A DNA stretch of 64,000 bases from Maribacter aquivivus (GCF_900142175.1 NZ_FQZX01000001.1:1922001-1986000); one strand, 5' to 3'; shown: positions 27,713 through 37,623, counted from the first letter of the stretch. The notes: a model not told the origin generated them from the sequence alone. A program made the numbers and translations.

Positions 27713-29221
27713 ATGAAAAATTTTACTACAGGTTGCCTTTTTGCAATAACTGCATTTTTATCGGCTCAAGAAAAGCCAAATGTTATTGTTGTTTTGGCCG
27801 ATGATATAGGTGTAGGCGATGTCTCGTATTATAGAAGAATGCATTCCAATGAAATTATAGTTGAAACCCCTGGCTTAGATCAATTGGCTAAAGAAGGTAT
27901 GGTTTTTACAGATGCACACTCACCTGCCGCACTTTGCGCACCTTCGCGTTACGCTATAATGACGGGTAATAATTGTTACCGAAGCTATGCGCCTTGGGGT
28001 GTTTGGGGCGCATACCAACCTTCTCCTATTGAACCTGATCAATTGACCTTAGGTAAGTTGATGAAAAACGCTGGTTACCAAACTGCTTTTTTAGGCAAAT
28101 GGGGATTTGGAATGGACTTCTATAAAAAAGGAGATTCAACACAAATACATGAAGGGCCTCGTAAACGTGTGGAGCTTGATGTAGATGTACGACAAATAGC
28201 GGGTAAAGGTCCACTGCAAAACGGATTTGATTATAGTTTGACCTTCCCTGCCGGAATTCAGAACGTGCCCTACGCAGTTTATGAAAATGAAAAGTGGATG
28301 CCTTTAAGTGAGGATTCTGAAATAGGTTACATTTCTCAAGAGAAAATGACCAAACTCGATGTCAAGCTTGATAAAGACGAAGGTTTAGGTGACACTGCTT
28401 GGGATCCTCATAACATGGGGCCACTGCTAGTAAATAAGGCAATAGATTATATAGAGAATACTAATGAAGATCAACCCTTCTTTATGTATTACTGCTCTCT
28501 AGCGGTGCATTTGCCACATACACCTACTAAAGAACTTAATAATATTAAAATAGCGGAAACGACACCATCGCACCATTTAGATTTGGTTAAAGAACTAGAT
28601 ATACAAATGGCGATGCTAATAAAGTCGCTTAAAAAGAAAGGTATTTACGAGAATACATTAATCATTTTTACTTCTGATAATGGTGGTCTCCAAAGGAAGG
28701 AAACCATGGCCTCTGGGCACCAATCTAATGATATTTATCGTGGTGGTAAAAATCAACCTTATGAAGGTGGTCAACGAGTGCCATTTATTGCTTCTTGGGC
28801 AGGTAAAATTAAACCAGGCTCTATTTCTAATACACCTGTTTTAGGTCTTGATGTTTTAGGAACTCTTGCTGCAATTACGAACCAAGAAGTTGAAGAAAAC
28901 CAAGCGAACGATTCGGCTAATTTATTACCTACGTTATTAGGGCAAACGTCAAGTGAGGTACATCCATATCTAATTAATCAATCAGGTACTAGTCGAGAAG
29001 CTATGATTGTTAAAGATGGTTATAAATTGATAATTGCTTTCGATAAAAAAGATAAAACCGACAATACAAGGAAGCCCTTAGCATTATTTAATTTGAAAGA
29101 TAATGCTGAAGAAAATGAAAAATTCAATTTAGTAGACAAACCTAATTATAAGGAAAAGGTTGCAGAGCTTTTTAATGCTTACAATACATTTCGATCTAGT
29201 GGTAACCATACAAAAATTTAA
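27713..29221 (+). CDS. S1 formylglycine sulfatase (arylsulfatase A-like)
   Basis: The protein has 502 residues with a short signal peptide ending 'ITAFLSAQ'. The start 'KPNVIVVLADDIGVGDVSYY' gives the metal ligands. The signature C-A-P-S-R (Cys ~75) is the formylglycine site. Other S1 motifs are 'LGKWGFGMDF', 'SLAVHLPHTP', 'IIFTSDNGGLQRKE' and 'GGKNQPYEGGQRVPFIASW'. 'Asp-Asn' in TSDNGG is the second metal pair. The 'NNCYRSYAPWGVWGAYQ' loop after the signature is distinctive and probably shapes substrate choice. It is followed closely by a GH29 gene (84 bases to its ATG), so a sulfate-removal then alpha-sugar-removal pair is likely. Subfamily is not assigned. Confidence 0.92.
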   Translation: MKNFTTGCLFAITAFLSAQEKPNVIVVLADDIGVGDVSYYRRMHSNEIIVETPGLDQLAKEGMVFTDAHSPAALCAPSRYAIMTGNNCYRSYAPWGVWGAYQPSPIEPDQLTLGKLMKNAGYQTAFLGKWGFGMDFYKKGDSTQIHEGPRKRVELDVDVRQIAGKGPLQNGFDYSLTFPAGIQNVPYAVYENEKWMPLSEDSEIGYISQEKMTKLDVKLDKDEGLGDTAWDPHNMGPLLVNKAIDYIENTNEDQPFFMYYCSLAVHLPHTPTKELNNIKIAETTPSHHLDLVKELDIQMAMLIKSLKKKGIYENTLIIFTSDNGGLQRKETMASGHQSNDIYRGGKNQPYEGGQRVPFIASWAGKIKPGSISNTPVLGLDVLGTLAAITNQEVEENQANDSANLLPTLLGQTSSEVHPYLINQSGTSREAMIVKDGYKLIIAFDKKDKTDNTRKPLALFNLKDNAEENEKFNLVDKPNYKEKVAELFNAYNTFRSSGNHTKI

Positions 29222-29305
29222 GTGTTAGATACTATTAAACTTGGTGATCTATCTAATTCAATAAGCAGTTTTGATAACGTACCAACCATAATTCAATTTT
29301 TAAAT

Positions 29306-30874
29306 ATGAAAAAAGTAAAATTAACATTAGTCTTGGCTTTGATGTTCACCATTGGTTATGGTCAACAAAGCAATAAAATAGAAGATAACAAGAGTCAGAT
29401 GTTCGAAGAGAGCTGGCAATCTTTAGAAAAAGTGAATGCTAGTCCTAATTGGTTTCAAGATGCCAAATTTGGCATTTATGCCCATTGGGGTCCCGTTTCT
29501 TCAGCATTTGAAGGCTCAGATCCTGATACATTCTACGCAGGTTGGCATGGCATGAAAATGTATGAAGATGGTAAAAAAGTACCTACTAAAAGTGGTAAAC
29601 CTACTTCTAACTTTGTACATCATTCAAAAAAATATGGAAATCCTAAAAAGTATGGCTACAAATATATTATAGAGCAATTTGATCCATCGGCTTTTGATGC
29701 AAAACAATGGGCAGAGCTGTTTGTAAAATCGGGAGCTAAATTTGCAGGGCCTGTTGCCATGCATCATGATAATTTTGCAATGTGGGATAGTAAGAGTACT
29801 AGATGGAATTCTAAAAACTATGGTGGTATTGACCCATCGGCAGAACTAAAGAAAGAAATAGAAGCAACAGGTTTAAAATTCATGGCATCTTTTCATCATG
29901 CTTTTACGTGGCAATATTATGCTCCCGCACATAAACATGGTGGCGTGGCTCCAGAAGATTATGATTTATATACCAATCCGCATGAGTTGAATTCAGAAAC
30001 TCCCGATGATCAATTCTATGCAGATTGGTGGGCAAAACTTAAAGAATATATTGATGTGTATCAGCCAGATTTAATTTGGTTCGATTGGTGGTTAGAAAAT
30101 ATGAATGAAGAAACAAGGTTAAAATTCTTGGCGTATTACTACAATAAAGGGCTAGAATGGAACAAAGAGGTGGTGGTTTCTTATAAAGAATCAACGTTTC
30201 CGGAAACAGTGGCAATTAAAGATTATGAACGTGGTAGACCTAACCAGCCAAAATCGCCAACATGGTTAACTGATACTTCACCTGGTGCTTGGTTTTATAG
30301 ACCTAATGCAAAGTTTAAAACACCAAATGAACTTGTTGATATTTTGGTGGATATTGTTTCTAAAAATGGATTGATGCTTTTGAACGTTCCTCCAAATCCA
30401 GATGGGTCTATTCCTCAAGAGATGCAAGATTTATTAATAAATATGGGTGAGTGGTTAGCGATTAACGGTGATGCTATTTACGCAACCCGACCATGGACTA
30501 TTTTTGGAGAAGGACCAACGCGTTTACCAGAGGGTGGGCATAAAGTTGAAAAATTTAAAATAGAATATAAGAGCACAGATATTAGATTCACCAAAAAATC
30601 TGATAAAGAGTTTTACATTATTGTGTTAGATACACCCACAAATGAGATTATAGTAAAGTCATTATCTACCGAAATAGGAGTATTAAATTCCAAAATAAAG
30701 AATATTACTCTTTTAGGAAGTAACGAAAAAATCAATTGGGTAAAAGACGATAGAGGTTTGGTTATAAAAACTCCTTCTAAATTACCTTCTAATTATGCAC
30801 ATGCTTTTAAAGTTGTGTTAGAAGGGTATAAAGAAAATAATATTGGGGGTAATATTGATGCTCATGTAGATTAA
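29306..30874 (+). CDS. GH29 alpha-L-fucosidase/alpha-L-galactosidase-like exported enzyme (copy 3 of 4)
   Basis: The frame is open from a GTG at 29222, but the ATG at 29306 begins a clean signal peptide (MKKVKLTLVLALMFTIGYGQ) and is the better start, giving 522 residues. There is no lipobox, so this copy is probably soluble in the periplasm, unlike copies 1, 2 and 4. Barrel motifs are 'FQDAKFGIYAHWGPVSSAFEGSDP' (in parts), 'VAMHHDNFAMWDS' and the nucleophile Asp in 'LIWFDWWLEN' (~residue 260). An Asn replaces the usual Gly in 'HHDGFAM', and 'CYAPAH'-like 'YYAPAHKHGGVAPEDYDLY' is unique to it. It follows the sulfatase and ends before a terminator shared with copy 4. Confidence 0.93.
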   Translation: MKKVKLTLVLALMFTIGYGQQSNKIEDNKSQMFEESWQSLEKVNASPNWFQDAKFGIYAHWGPVSSAFEGSDPDTFYAGWHGMKMYEDGKKVPTKSGKPTSNFVHHSKKYGNPKKYGYKYIIEQFDPSAFDAKQWAELFVKSGAKFAGPVAMHHDNFAMWDSKSTRWNSKNYGGIDPSAELKKEIEATGLKFMASFHHAFTWQYYAPAHKHGGVAPEDYDLYTNPHELNSETPDDQFYADWWAKLKEYIDVYQPDLIWFDWWLENMNEETRLKFLAYYYNKGLEWNKEVVVSYKESTFPETVAIKDYERGRPNQPKSPTWLTDTSPGAWFYRPNAKFKTPNELVDILVDIVSKNGLMLLNVPPNPDGSIPQEMQDLLINMGEWLAINGDAIYATRPWTIFGEGPTRLPEGGHKVEKFKIEYKSTDIRFTKKSDKEFYIIVLDTPTNEIIVKSLSTEIGVLNSKIKNITLLGSNEKINWVKDDRGLVIKTPSKLPSNYAHAFKVVLEGYKENNIGGNIDAHVD

Positions 30875-30895
30875 ACTCAAGATTTGTAATCCATT

Positions 30896-30940
30896 AAAAA
30901 AACACAAACACTATAATTTTATTAGTATTTGTGTTTTTTT
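30896..30940. terminator. Bidirectional terminator between two convergent GH29 genes
   Basis: The arms 30896-30913 and 30923-30940 pair over 18 bp with one mismatch, leaving A7 on one end and T7 on the other. It lies between GH29 stops at 30874 (plus) and 30946 (minus). Confidence 0.88.
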
Positions 30941-30945
30941 AATTG

Positions 30946-32469
30946 TTACTCTAATTCAAATTTAAAAACTGTGGCTAAATCGTTCATTTTAGCATTGGGC
31001 ATGGTTAAATAAAAACTCTCTGAAGTAAGTTCCCAATCCACAGAAATATCAGAACCTAATAAGCGTACGTTTTTTATTGGGGTAGGAGGTATGTTTCTAT
31101 GATACCCGCCAATAGCGCGCATTTCTATTTTCTTTCCTGCTTCTGGTTTGCCTAGAAAGAATACGTACATCGCCTTTTTATCTTTCGCAATGGTAAAACG
31201 TACGTCATCTGCGGTGTATTTTATTTTGGATGATTGGCCACCGTGAGAGCCATCTACCGCTTTCGCAGGGCCATAGCCAAAAATGGTATGTGTTCTGGTA
31301 CCATAAACAGCTTCACCATGTATTTTTAGCCAAGCGCCAATTTCTTTTAGAATGTATCTTTGTTCTTGATTGATGACCCCATCCGCTCTTGGAGAAACGT
31401 TTAGTAATACAATTCCATTTTTACTCCAAACATCGATCATATTTCTAATGACTAAATCAGCTGTTTTGTACGGATGCCCTTCAACATACATCCATTTACT
31501 TTCACCCAAGGTAATATCTGTTAACCAAGGCAAAGGGTGTATATCTCTTCTTCCTCCTTGTTCAAAATCTAGCACGCTATAGTCTAAGGGTAGATCATCT
31601 TGTTTATGTGCTGTAACTACTTCTTTGTTTTGTTTTAGCCCATTATTAAAATGATGTGCAGCCATTTCCATTCTTTTATCTTCAGGAATTAAATTCAGCC
31701 AAGAGTCATACCATAGAATATCTGGATGGTATTTGTCAACGACTTCATTTACTTGATCTAACCAATATTGATTGAATTCTTCTATGGTATCAAAATTTCC
31801 GAACAGTTTACGCAATTTTGGGTCTGTAGTGGCGGTCGGTAGATCAGGATGATATACATAATGACTATCATATGCTGTTTTCCAAGCCTCAGGGTTATGA
31901 GCATTTCGTTGCCCATTTCTAGCATGATGAAAAGTGGCAATGGTTTTCATGTTTCTTTTCTCTAAAGAGGTAAATAGTTCACCGAGTATATCTCTTTTCG
32001 GCCCCATATCTGCTACATTCCATGGGTTTACGTCACTATCCCACATGGCAAAGCCATCATGATGTTGTGCTACAGGGCCAGCGAATTTAGCACCTGCCAT
32101 TTCAAACAAGTCGGCCCAATCTTCTGGATCAAAATGTACTGCTTTAAACATGGGTATGAAATCTTCGTATCCGAAGTCATGAATACAACCATAAGTCTTT
32201 TCATGATGTTTACGAATATCTCCCTGGTCTTTATACATGTTATGAGGATACCATGCACTACCATATGCTGGTACGCTGTATGGTCCCCAATGAAAATAGA
32301 TACCTAATTTAGAGTCTTGAAACCATTCTGGTGCGGCATCGTGGTTTTTTAAAGATTCAAAAACAGGTTTATATGTAATTTTCTTGTCAGTTTTACAGCC
32401 AACCAGGAGGATAAAAGTTGAAACCATTAAAAACTTAGCTACGTGCATTTTTGTTTTTTTAAAATTCAA
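30946..32469 (-). CDS. GH29 alpha-L-fucosidase/alpha-L-galactosidase-like lipoprotein (copy 4 of 4)
   Basis: The protein has 507 residues with lipobox 'ILLVGCKT'. The barrel motif 'FQDSKLGIYFHWGPYSVPAYGSAWYPHNMY' (in parts) and 'VAQHHDGFAMWDSDVNPWN' are clear. The nucleophile Asp is in 'DILWYDSWLNL' (~residue 255), with Tyr where the others have Phe. The insert 'HHARNGQRNAHNPEAWKTAYDSHY' after barrel strand 4 is specific to this copy. The start at 32469 overlaps the GH2 stop by 11 bases; a second Met at 32448 would give 10-base spacing and also keeps the lipobox. It is the last gene of the minus operon GH117-GH2-GH29, which together would remove anhydro-galactose, beta-galactose and an alpha-linked 6-deoxy or L-galactose sugar. 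Confidence 0.93.
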   Translation of the reverse strand: MNFKKTKMHVAKFLMVSTFILLVGCKTDKKITYKPVFESLKNHDAAPEWFQDSKLGIYFHWGPYSVPAYGSAWYPHNMYKDQGDIRKHHEKTYGCIHDFGYEDFIPMFKAVHFDPEDWADLFEMAGAKFAGPVAQHHDGFAMWDSDVNPWNVADMGPKRDILGELFTSLEKRNMKTIATFHHARNGQRNAHNPEAWKTAYDSHYVYHPDLPTATTDPKLRKLFGNFDTIEEFNQYWLDQVNEVVDKYHPDILWYDSWLNLIPEDKRMEMAAHHFNNGLKQNKEVVTAHKQDDLPLDYSVLDFEQGGRRDIHPLPWLTDITLGESKWMYVEGHPYKTADLVIRNMIDVWSKNGIVLLNVSPRADGVINQEQRYILKEIGAWLKIHGEAVYGTRTHTIFGYGPAKAVDGSHGGQSSKIKYTADDVRFTIAKDKKAMYVFFLGKPEAGKKIEMRAIGGYHRNIPPTPIKNVRLLGSDISVDWELTSESFYLTMPNAKMNDLATVFKFELE

Positions 32470-35287
32470 AAGTCAATGCTATTTGTATGGGTTCGTCTGA
32501 ATTACCAAAATAATTTTCAGAATTTCCCTGTGGACCCATAGTATCTGGTTTTTGAAATTTGGTGCCAATACCAGGTATGTTTTTTACAAAAGAAATGTCA
32601 CCTTCAGGATATTCAATACTTACTCTTTTGTTAGGGTCTTCTGATGGATTTTCGGGAGTTAGCATACGTAGAAATGTGTATTCAGAGTTGCAATAGACGG
32701 TAAAACCATTGTCATTTTTCCCTTTAACTTTCACCCAATATAAGCTGGAGAAAAACCCTTTAAATTCAGGATAAACATATTCGGTTTCACCTGTGATGGT
32801 ATTGTTGTAATCATTCTCCCAAACCTTAAATTGGGTACCTTTCATTCTATTTCTCCAAACCCGATACGGACCATCGCCCAACCATTTCATACCACTTACC
32901 TCAGACTCAGGAAAAGAGAATGAAATGCCCTTGTATCCTGTTATAACTCTCTTGGCTTTAAAATCTACGGCCAAATCAAGTAAACCGTTAGAATGAATGG
33001 TCCATTTGATGATGTCTGACGATAATTCTTTGTGACTTGCCCATGCAGGTGATTTATCTTTTAGCTCAAAAATAGTCGTAATCTCTATACTGTTTTTTAA
33101 GCTTTTAACAGCTACCGAGATTATGCTATCATACTGTGCTAAAATGATGGGTCCGTTATTAAAAGGAATCACTTTTCCGTTCTTGATGACCTCTTTTAAT
33201 AAACCCGTCTTTGCTGAAAATGTATAGTGAATGCCATTGGCTTCTACGGCAATACTATTATCTTTTATGGTTTTCTTGAGTTTACTTTTTTCAGAAGAAT
33301 TTATATAGGCAGAATTTAGTGCTTTGGGTGTTTTTACGGGATAGCTCCAAGTAAATATTTCCATGCCTTTAGCATCTACAGCAGTCAGATAAAGTGCATC
33401 GGCCGATTGCCAATTGTCTGGTTTGGTAACCGAAAACGTTCCCTTAGTATTCGGATCTAAAGCAGGTAATTCAATTATTGATTCGGAGAGTATCTTACAA
33501 TAATCGTTTTCATCAGGACCATTAAATTGAACCCATTTTGCGGTCATTTTAATTTCATTCAAATTCGTAAAATGATACCTATTTTCAATCTTGAAAGTTC
33601 CATTAAAGTTTGGTGTTATGTATCGATCTTCAATATATATAGGTGACCAAACTTCTTTTATGGTGAAATAACTGGCTTCTTTTTCTCCATATGGGCCTAC
33701 AATGCCATCGGCAGCATGGTTGCCATCCGTGTCAAGCGTGTTATTTTTATCGGTACGAACGATGGCTTCATCTGCAAAATCCCAAAGAAAACCTCCTGCA
33801 GAAAGTGGCATGTTCCACATTTTATCCCAGTAATCGTCCAAGCCTGCACCATGCCCACCGTCATATAAGCCATGTAAAAATTCTGTAGGGAAAAGTATTT
33901 TATCTTTCGAATAGGCGTCATTGGCTAATGCATGATATTGAAAATAATGTAGCGTATTCGTTTTGTTGAAGATATTCCATGGGTGAATGACTTCTCTTTT
34001 TTGAATATCCCACAGGGCATAATCATCATCTAAATCGGTATTCCACCCTGTTTCATTTCCATTTGCCCATAATAAAATAGAGGGGTGGTTAACATCTCTA
34101 ACCACAGTTTCTTTCACTATTTTTTCTCCAACTTTCGTATCTAAATGTGGCGAATGCCAGGTACAGACTTCGTCAATAACAAATAGCCCCAAAGAATCAC
34201 AGGCATTTAAAAAATGAACATCGGGCGGGTAATGAGACATGCGTACCGCGTTCATGTTCATATCTTTCATCATTTTAATATGCTCAATACTCAGAGTTTT
34301 AGAAGTAGTTCTACCTGATGAAGGGTGAAAAGAATGCCTGTTTACCCCTTTAAATTTAATTTGTTTTCCGTTAACATATATTCCATCGCGTTCGCGAACT
34401 TCAACCGTTCTAAAACCAATACGATTGCTGGTGGTATGGAGCACTTTTTTCATTGCGTCTAAGACCTCAATAGTTAATAGATAAAGGTTCGGCTTTTCAG
34501 GATTCCAAGTTTTAATGTCATTTGCTGTTGTAGTTACATGCCATTTTCCTTCTTCTTGATTATTTTCGGTTATAACTAAATCTTGAATTTTGTTATTATC
34601 CAAGTCAGATAGAAACATGTTTATAGATTTAACCTTTCTTGATGAAGAGAAAATATCGGCATTAATGCTACCATCTGCCTGTGAATCTATGGCAACCCGT
34701 TCTATATGTTCTTTCGGAGAAATTTTTAAATATACAGGTCTAAATATTCCGCCAAAAACCCAAAAATCTGCTTTTCGTTCGGCATGATTGATAGATTCAT
34801 TTGCCGAAACTTTATTGACTTTAACTTCTAATAAATTAGATTCTCCAAACTTTAATAGGTCTGTTATGTCATATTTGAATTCATAAAAAGCACCTTGGTG
34901 AATCTCCCCTGCTAACTTTCCATTAATTTTCACTTCGGCGTCGGTCATGACACCTTCAAAAACAATCTCGATCGTTTTATTTTCCCATTCTTCAGTAGCC
35001 AGAAATTCATGTTTATAAAGACCGAATTCTTTATGGCGTGTAGCAAGATTATCTTGCCCATAATTGTAGCCTCCAAAACCTTTTTGTTCCCAGCAAGAGG
35101 GTACGCCAATGGTGGTCCAGACACCACTGTTCATTCCTTCAGAGCAATAGAATTGCCAATCTACAGTAGTATCTTTTCCGGTACCCGATAGGTATTGTAT
35201 TTCTGATTTGGCGCTTGAGGTTTGCCCAATGACCAAATGCTGTATGAGAACAAAGAAGCTAGCGACGAGATATTTAAATTTTGTCAT
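32459..35287 (-). CDS. GH2 beta-galactosidase-like enzyme
   Basis: The protein has 942 residues with signal peptide 'IQHLVIGQ'. Domain order is: sugar-binding sandwich (~40-190, 'IGVPSCWEQKGFGGYNYG'), immunoglobulin-like domain (~195-300), TIM barrel (~300-600), and C-terminal sandwiches including a Bgal small-chain-like domain. The acid/base is Glu ~411 in 'HPSILLWANGNETGW', and the nucleophile is probably Glu ~469 in 'ILFPTEFLHGLYDGG'. 'KGVNRHSFHPSSGRT' and 'VRMSHYPPDVHFL' are standard GH2 motifs. It should release beta-linked galactose from the non-reducing end of agar/porphyran oligosaccharides after sulfate and anhydro-sugar removal. The stop-start overlap with GH117 upstream (base 35287) implies translational coupling. 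Confidence 0.92.
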   Translation of the reverse strand: MTKFKYLVASFFVLIQHLVIGQTSSAKSEIQYLSGTGKDTTVDWQFYCSEGMNSGVWTTIGVPSCWEQKGFGGYNYGQDNLATRHKEFGLYKHEFLATEEWENKTIEIVFEGVMTDAEVKINGKLAGEIHQGAFYEFKYDITDLLKFGESNLLEVKVNKVSANESINHAERKADFWVFGGIFRPVYLKISPKEHIERVAIDSQADGSINADIFSSSRKVKSINMFLSDLDNNKIQDLVITENNQEEGKWHVTTTANDIKTWNPEKPNLYLLTIEVLDAMKKVLHTTSNRIGFRTVEVRERDGIYVNGKQIKFKGVNRHSFHPSSGRTTSKTLSIEHIKMMKDMNMNAVRMSHYPPDVHFLNACDSLGLFVIDEVCTWHSPHLDTKVGEKIVKETVVRDVNHPSILLWANGNETGWNTDLDDDYALWDIQKREVIHPWNIFNKTNTLHYFQYHALANDAYSKDKILFPTEFLHGLYDGGHGAGLDDYWDKMWNMPLSAGGFLWDFADEAIVRTDKNNTLDTDGNHAADGIVGPYGEKEASYFTIKEVWSPIYIEDRYITPNFNGTFKIENRYHFTNLNEIKMTAKWVQFNGPDENDYCKILSESIIELPALDPNTKGTFSVTKPDNWQSADALYLTAVDAKGMEIFTWSYPVKTPKALNSAYINSSEKSKLKKTIKDNSIAVEANGIHYTFSAKTGLLKEVIKNGKVIPFNNGPIILAQYDSIISVAVKSLKNSIEITTIFELKDKSPAWASHKELSSDIIKWTIHSNGLLDLAVDFKAKRVITGYKGISFSFPESEVSGMKWLGDGPYRVWRNRMKGTQFKVWENDYNNTITGETEYVYPEFKGFFSSLYWVKVKGKNDNGFTVYCNSEYTFLRMLTPENPSEDPNKRVSIEYPEGDISFVKNIPGIGTKFQKPDTMGPQGNSENYFGNSDEPIQIALTFEF

Positions 35288-36528
35288 TACTCTTTTTCTT
35301 TTAATGCTTCATTTTCCAAACGAATACGTTCTTGCTGCTCTTTGTTTAAGCCCTGCTTATAATAAAATTCGGGACTGTGGTAGACATGCGCTTTTTTCAT
35401 GCCTTGATCATCTATATCTAAGCTCAAATCACAATCAAATCGAGTTAAAATAGCGTGATTTGTTTCCCAGCCATTTACCCTTGTAAAATGTGATATACCC
35501 CAAGTAATACCTCTGCCATTTTTTGTATCTGTAAAAGCATCAGGAATAAAAGGACCTGCTGCATCTGGCATTAATTCTGTAATAGCTGCAATATTAAAAT
35601 TGATGCCGTCTTCTGAATATTGTATGGTATTGTGTTCATTTCCATCTCTTATACTTAGGGCCGCAATACCGGTTTTAAAAGGAAAAAGGGTAGTCTCGTG
35701 CCCAGAATTCAATACTGGGTTTAATGGATTTTTAGTAAACGGGCCAAGAGGATCTTCGGCAGTAGCTAGACCTTGCATACGTACTAAGTTTGGTCTGCCT
35801 ACAAAATCAGATTTATAGTACAAGTAAATCTTGCCTTTATAGACCAGTGGATAGGGGTCATGAATAGAGTATTGATCCCACGTATCTTTTGCTCCATTAG
35901 GGATAACAATTTTGTTGGTGGCGGTCCAAGGTCCATCTGGTGAAGTAGCATATGACATTAGAACGGGGCAATCATCACCTCTTGTTCCACTAGGCTCACT
36001 AAAACCTTGGTAATACATATAGTATTTGCCTTTCCATTTAAGAATGTCGGCTGTTGATACGGAACGGTGGCCTAAATTAGGTTTTGGAGGTCTAGGTATA
36101 GCAACACCTTGCTCTTTCCAAGTAAAGCCATCTTGGCTCGTTGCATACCAGATTTCAGCCAAATCCCAATCGGCAGAAGGGATTGTTTCTGTTGCAGATG
36201 CTGCACCTTTGGGTGAGGTAACGGTATTTCGATAGGTATACCAAACATAATATTTTCCGTTTTCAAAAATCACTTTAGAAGGATCTCTTCTACTAATAGT
36301 ACCATCATGATTATTATAGTCTAAGCCTTTTAATTCGGTATATTTAAACTGGGAATAAAGTTCATTATATTTTGGTTCTGGTGCTAGATAACTATCATAA
36401 TTACGCTCCATTGAAGTACTTAACGGTATAGATGGTTTTTCTTTAGGTAAGTCATAGGGGAAAGATTGTGCGCTTGCGCTACACACAATTAAAAAAAACA
36501 AAGCGATAAAGGGAGCGTGTATTTTCAT
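35287..36528 (-). CDS. GH117 alpha-1,3-(3,6-anhydro-L-galactosidase)-like enzyme
   Basis: The protein has 413 residues with signal peptide 'VCSASAQ'. GH117 is a five-bladed beta-propeller family that frees 3,6-anhydro-L-galactose from the non-reducing end of neoagaro-oligosaccharides. The N-terminal arm that swaps between monomers reads 'LPKEKPSIPLSTSMERNYD'. The catalytic base lies in 'ISRRDPSKVIFENGKYYVWY' (Asp ~82). Later blades show 'TADILKWKGKYYMYYQGFSEPSG', 'SIHDPYPLVYKGKIYLYYK' and 'VLNSGHETTLFPF', whose His fits the acid role reported for the family. It is first of GH117-GH2-GH29. The 173-base gap upstream (36529-36701) holds no recognisable -7 box or shared box. Confidence 0.94.
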   Translation of the reverse strand: MKIHAPFIALFFLIVCSASAQSFPYDLPKEKPSIPLSTSMERNYDSYLAPEPKYNELYSQFKYTELKGLDYNNHDGTISRRDPSKVIFENGKYYVWYTYRNTVTSPKGAASATETIPSADWDLAEIWYATSQDGFTWKEQGVAIPRPPKPNLGHRSVSTADILKWKGKYYMYYQGFSEPSGTRGDDCPVLMSYATSPDGPWTATNKIVIPNGAKDTWDQYSIHDPYPLVYKGKIYLYYKSDFVGRPNLVRMQGLATAEDPLGPFTKNPLNPVLNSGHETTLFPFKTGIAALSIRDGNEHNTIQYSEDGINFNIAAITELMPDAAGPFIPDAFTDTKNGRGITWGISHFTRVNGWETNHAILTRFDCDLSLDIDDQGMKKAHVYHSPEFYYKQGLNKEQQERIRLENEALKEKE

Positions 36529-36701
36529 AGTATTTAATCTTTAATTAGTGTTTCTGTTCGTTGTTCTAAAATTGTCTATTAAAGGCATTTCTTTATTTTT
36601 ATAAACCTCTTCTATATTATCTATCCTACATTTTTAATGAATTGACTGTAATGTTTTTACAGCATAAATAGAATTATGATTTAATTACTATGGGGTGTAG
36701 T

Positions 36702-37592
36702 TTATTTACTTTCTACTAATTCCCATGATCTTACCCAATTGTAAGTAGTCGTTCTTTCTTCTTCAGTACCGCTCATTCCGCCATCTTCTGGTACCGGATT
36801 CCAGTTGTACGTTTCTACCACCATTCTTAAATACATTTCAATGTCATAATCTGCAGGAGGGGTTACTTTTGCAAGAAATTTACCATCTAAAAAGAACTGT
36901 ACTTCATCTTTAGATTTCCACCATACACCATATACATGAAAATCATCATACACTTTTCTGCCAAGCTGTGCTCCAGATTTATTGGAGCCTTTTTTATACT
37001 CACAGCCTTCTGGAATGTTTCTGCTGTGTGTATTTGAATTCATAGATTGATCAAAATTTTTCATCCACTCGGCATCATTAGTAATTTGACCAACACTTTC
37101 TTGAATATCTAACTCTGTAGTTCTTTTATCACAACCTTCTAATTCTTTAGACTCGTTTATGAGCCAAAAAGTTGAGGACATGAAGGTTTTATTTGCTTTC
37201 ATTTCGCATTCATAGTAGCCATAGGTCATACCATTTTTAGAACCAACATAACCGCCGCCGTGGGTGTATTCTTTACCTTGTTTTATTACTGGTTGCGGTA
37301 ATAGTTTTGTAGTTATTTTTAAGCCTCCATCTTCCACTTTTATATTTTCTGATTGAAATAAGCCTGGCGCTCTACCGATCCAACCTTGACCTGAAATTTG
37401 CCATTTTTTCTCGTCTACCTTTTTGCCCTCAAATTCATCGGACATATTTTTAACGATTTTCCATTTTTGGGTAGTTGGTTTAGGATCTTCACCATCATTA
37501 AAGTGTGGTGATTTTTGAGCAACCATGGTGCCGACGGATAAAAACAATCCTGTAAAAAGCAGTTGCTTTAATGTGATATATTTTGATTTCAT
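36702..37592 (-). CDS. GH16 agarase/porphyranase-like secreted enzyme
   Basis: The protein has 296 residues with signal peptide 'SVGTMVAQ' and no lipobox, so it may be periplasmic or released. It is a single GH16 domain without the HYR module of the 10738 gene. The active-site strand is ELDIQE (~residue 155-160) in 'TTELDIQESVGQITN'. Surface motifs 'GWIGRAPGLFQSENIKV', 'EYTHGGGYVGSKNGM', 'WWKSKDEVQFFLDGKFLAKV' and 'MVVETYNWNPVPEDGG' match the beta-agarase/beta-porphyranase branch rather than laminarinases or kappa-carrageenases. It ends in 'TYNWVRSWELVES'. It is 31 bases after the sulfatase gene in the minus operon. Agarase versus porphyranase cannot be settled by eye. Confidence 0.9.
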   Translation of the reverse strand: MKSKYITLKQLLFTGLFLSVGTMVAQKSPHFNDGEDPKPTTQKWKIVKNMSDEFEGKKVDEKKWQISGQGWIGRAPGLFQSENIKVEDGGLKITTKLLPQPVIKQGKEYTHGGGYVGSKNGMTYGYYECEMKANKTFMSSTFWLINESKELEGCDKRTTELDIQESVGQITNDAEWMKNFDQSMNSNTHSRNIPEGCEYKKGSNKSGAQLGRKVYDDFHVYGVWWKSKDEVQFFLDGKFLAKVTPPADYDIEMYLRMVVETYNWNPVPEDGGMSGTEEERTTTYNWVRSWELVESK

Positions 37593-37623
37593 TCGTATAG
37601 GTTTTAAAGGTTTTTATAAGGGT

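Noticed and set aside
29222..29305. GTG start that would add 28 residues to GH29 copy 3
   Set aside because: The extension is not signal-like, while the ATG at 29306 begins a standard signal peptide, so the GTG start is unlikely.
36529..36701. Possible promoter of the GH117-GH2-GH29 operon
   Set aside because: The gap is large enough, but no TAnnTTTG element or box was found on the minus strand.
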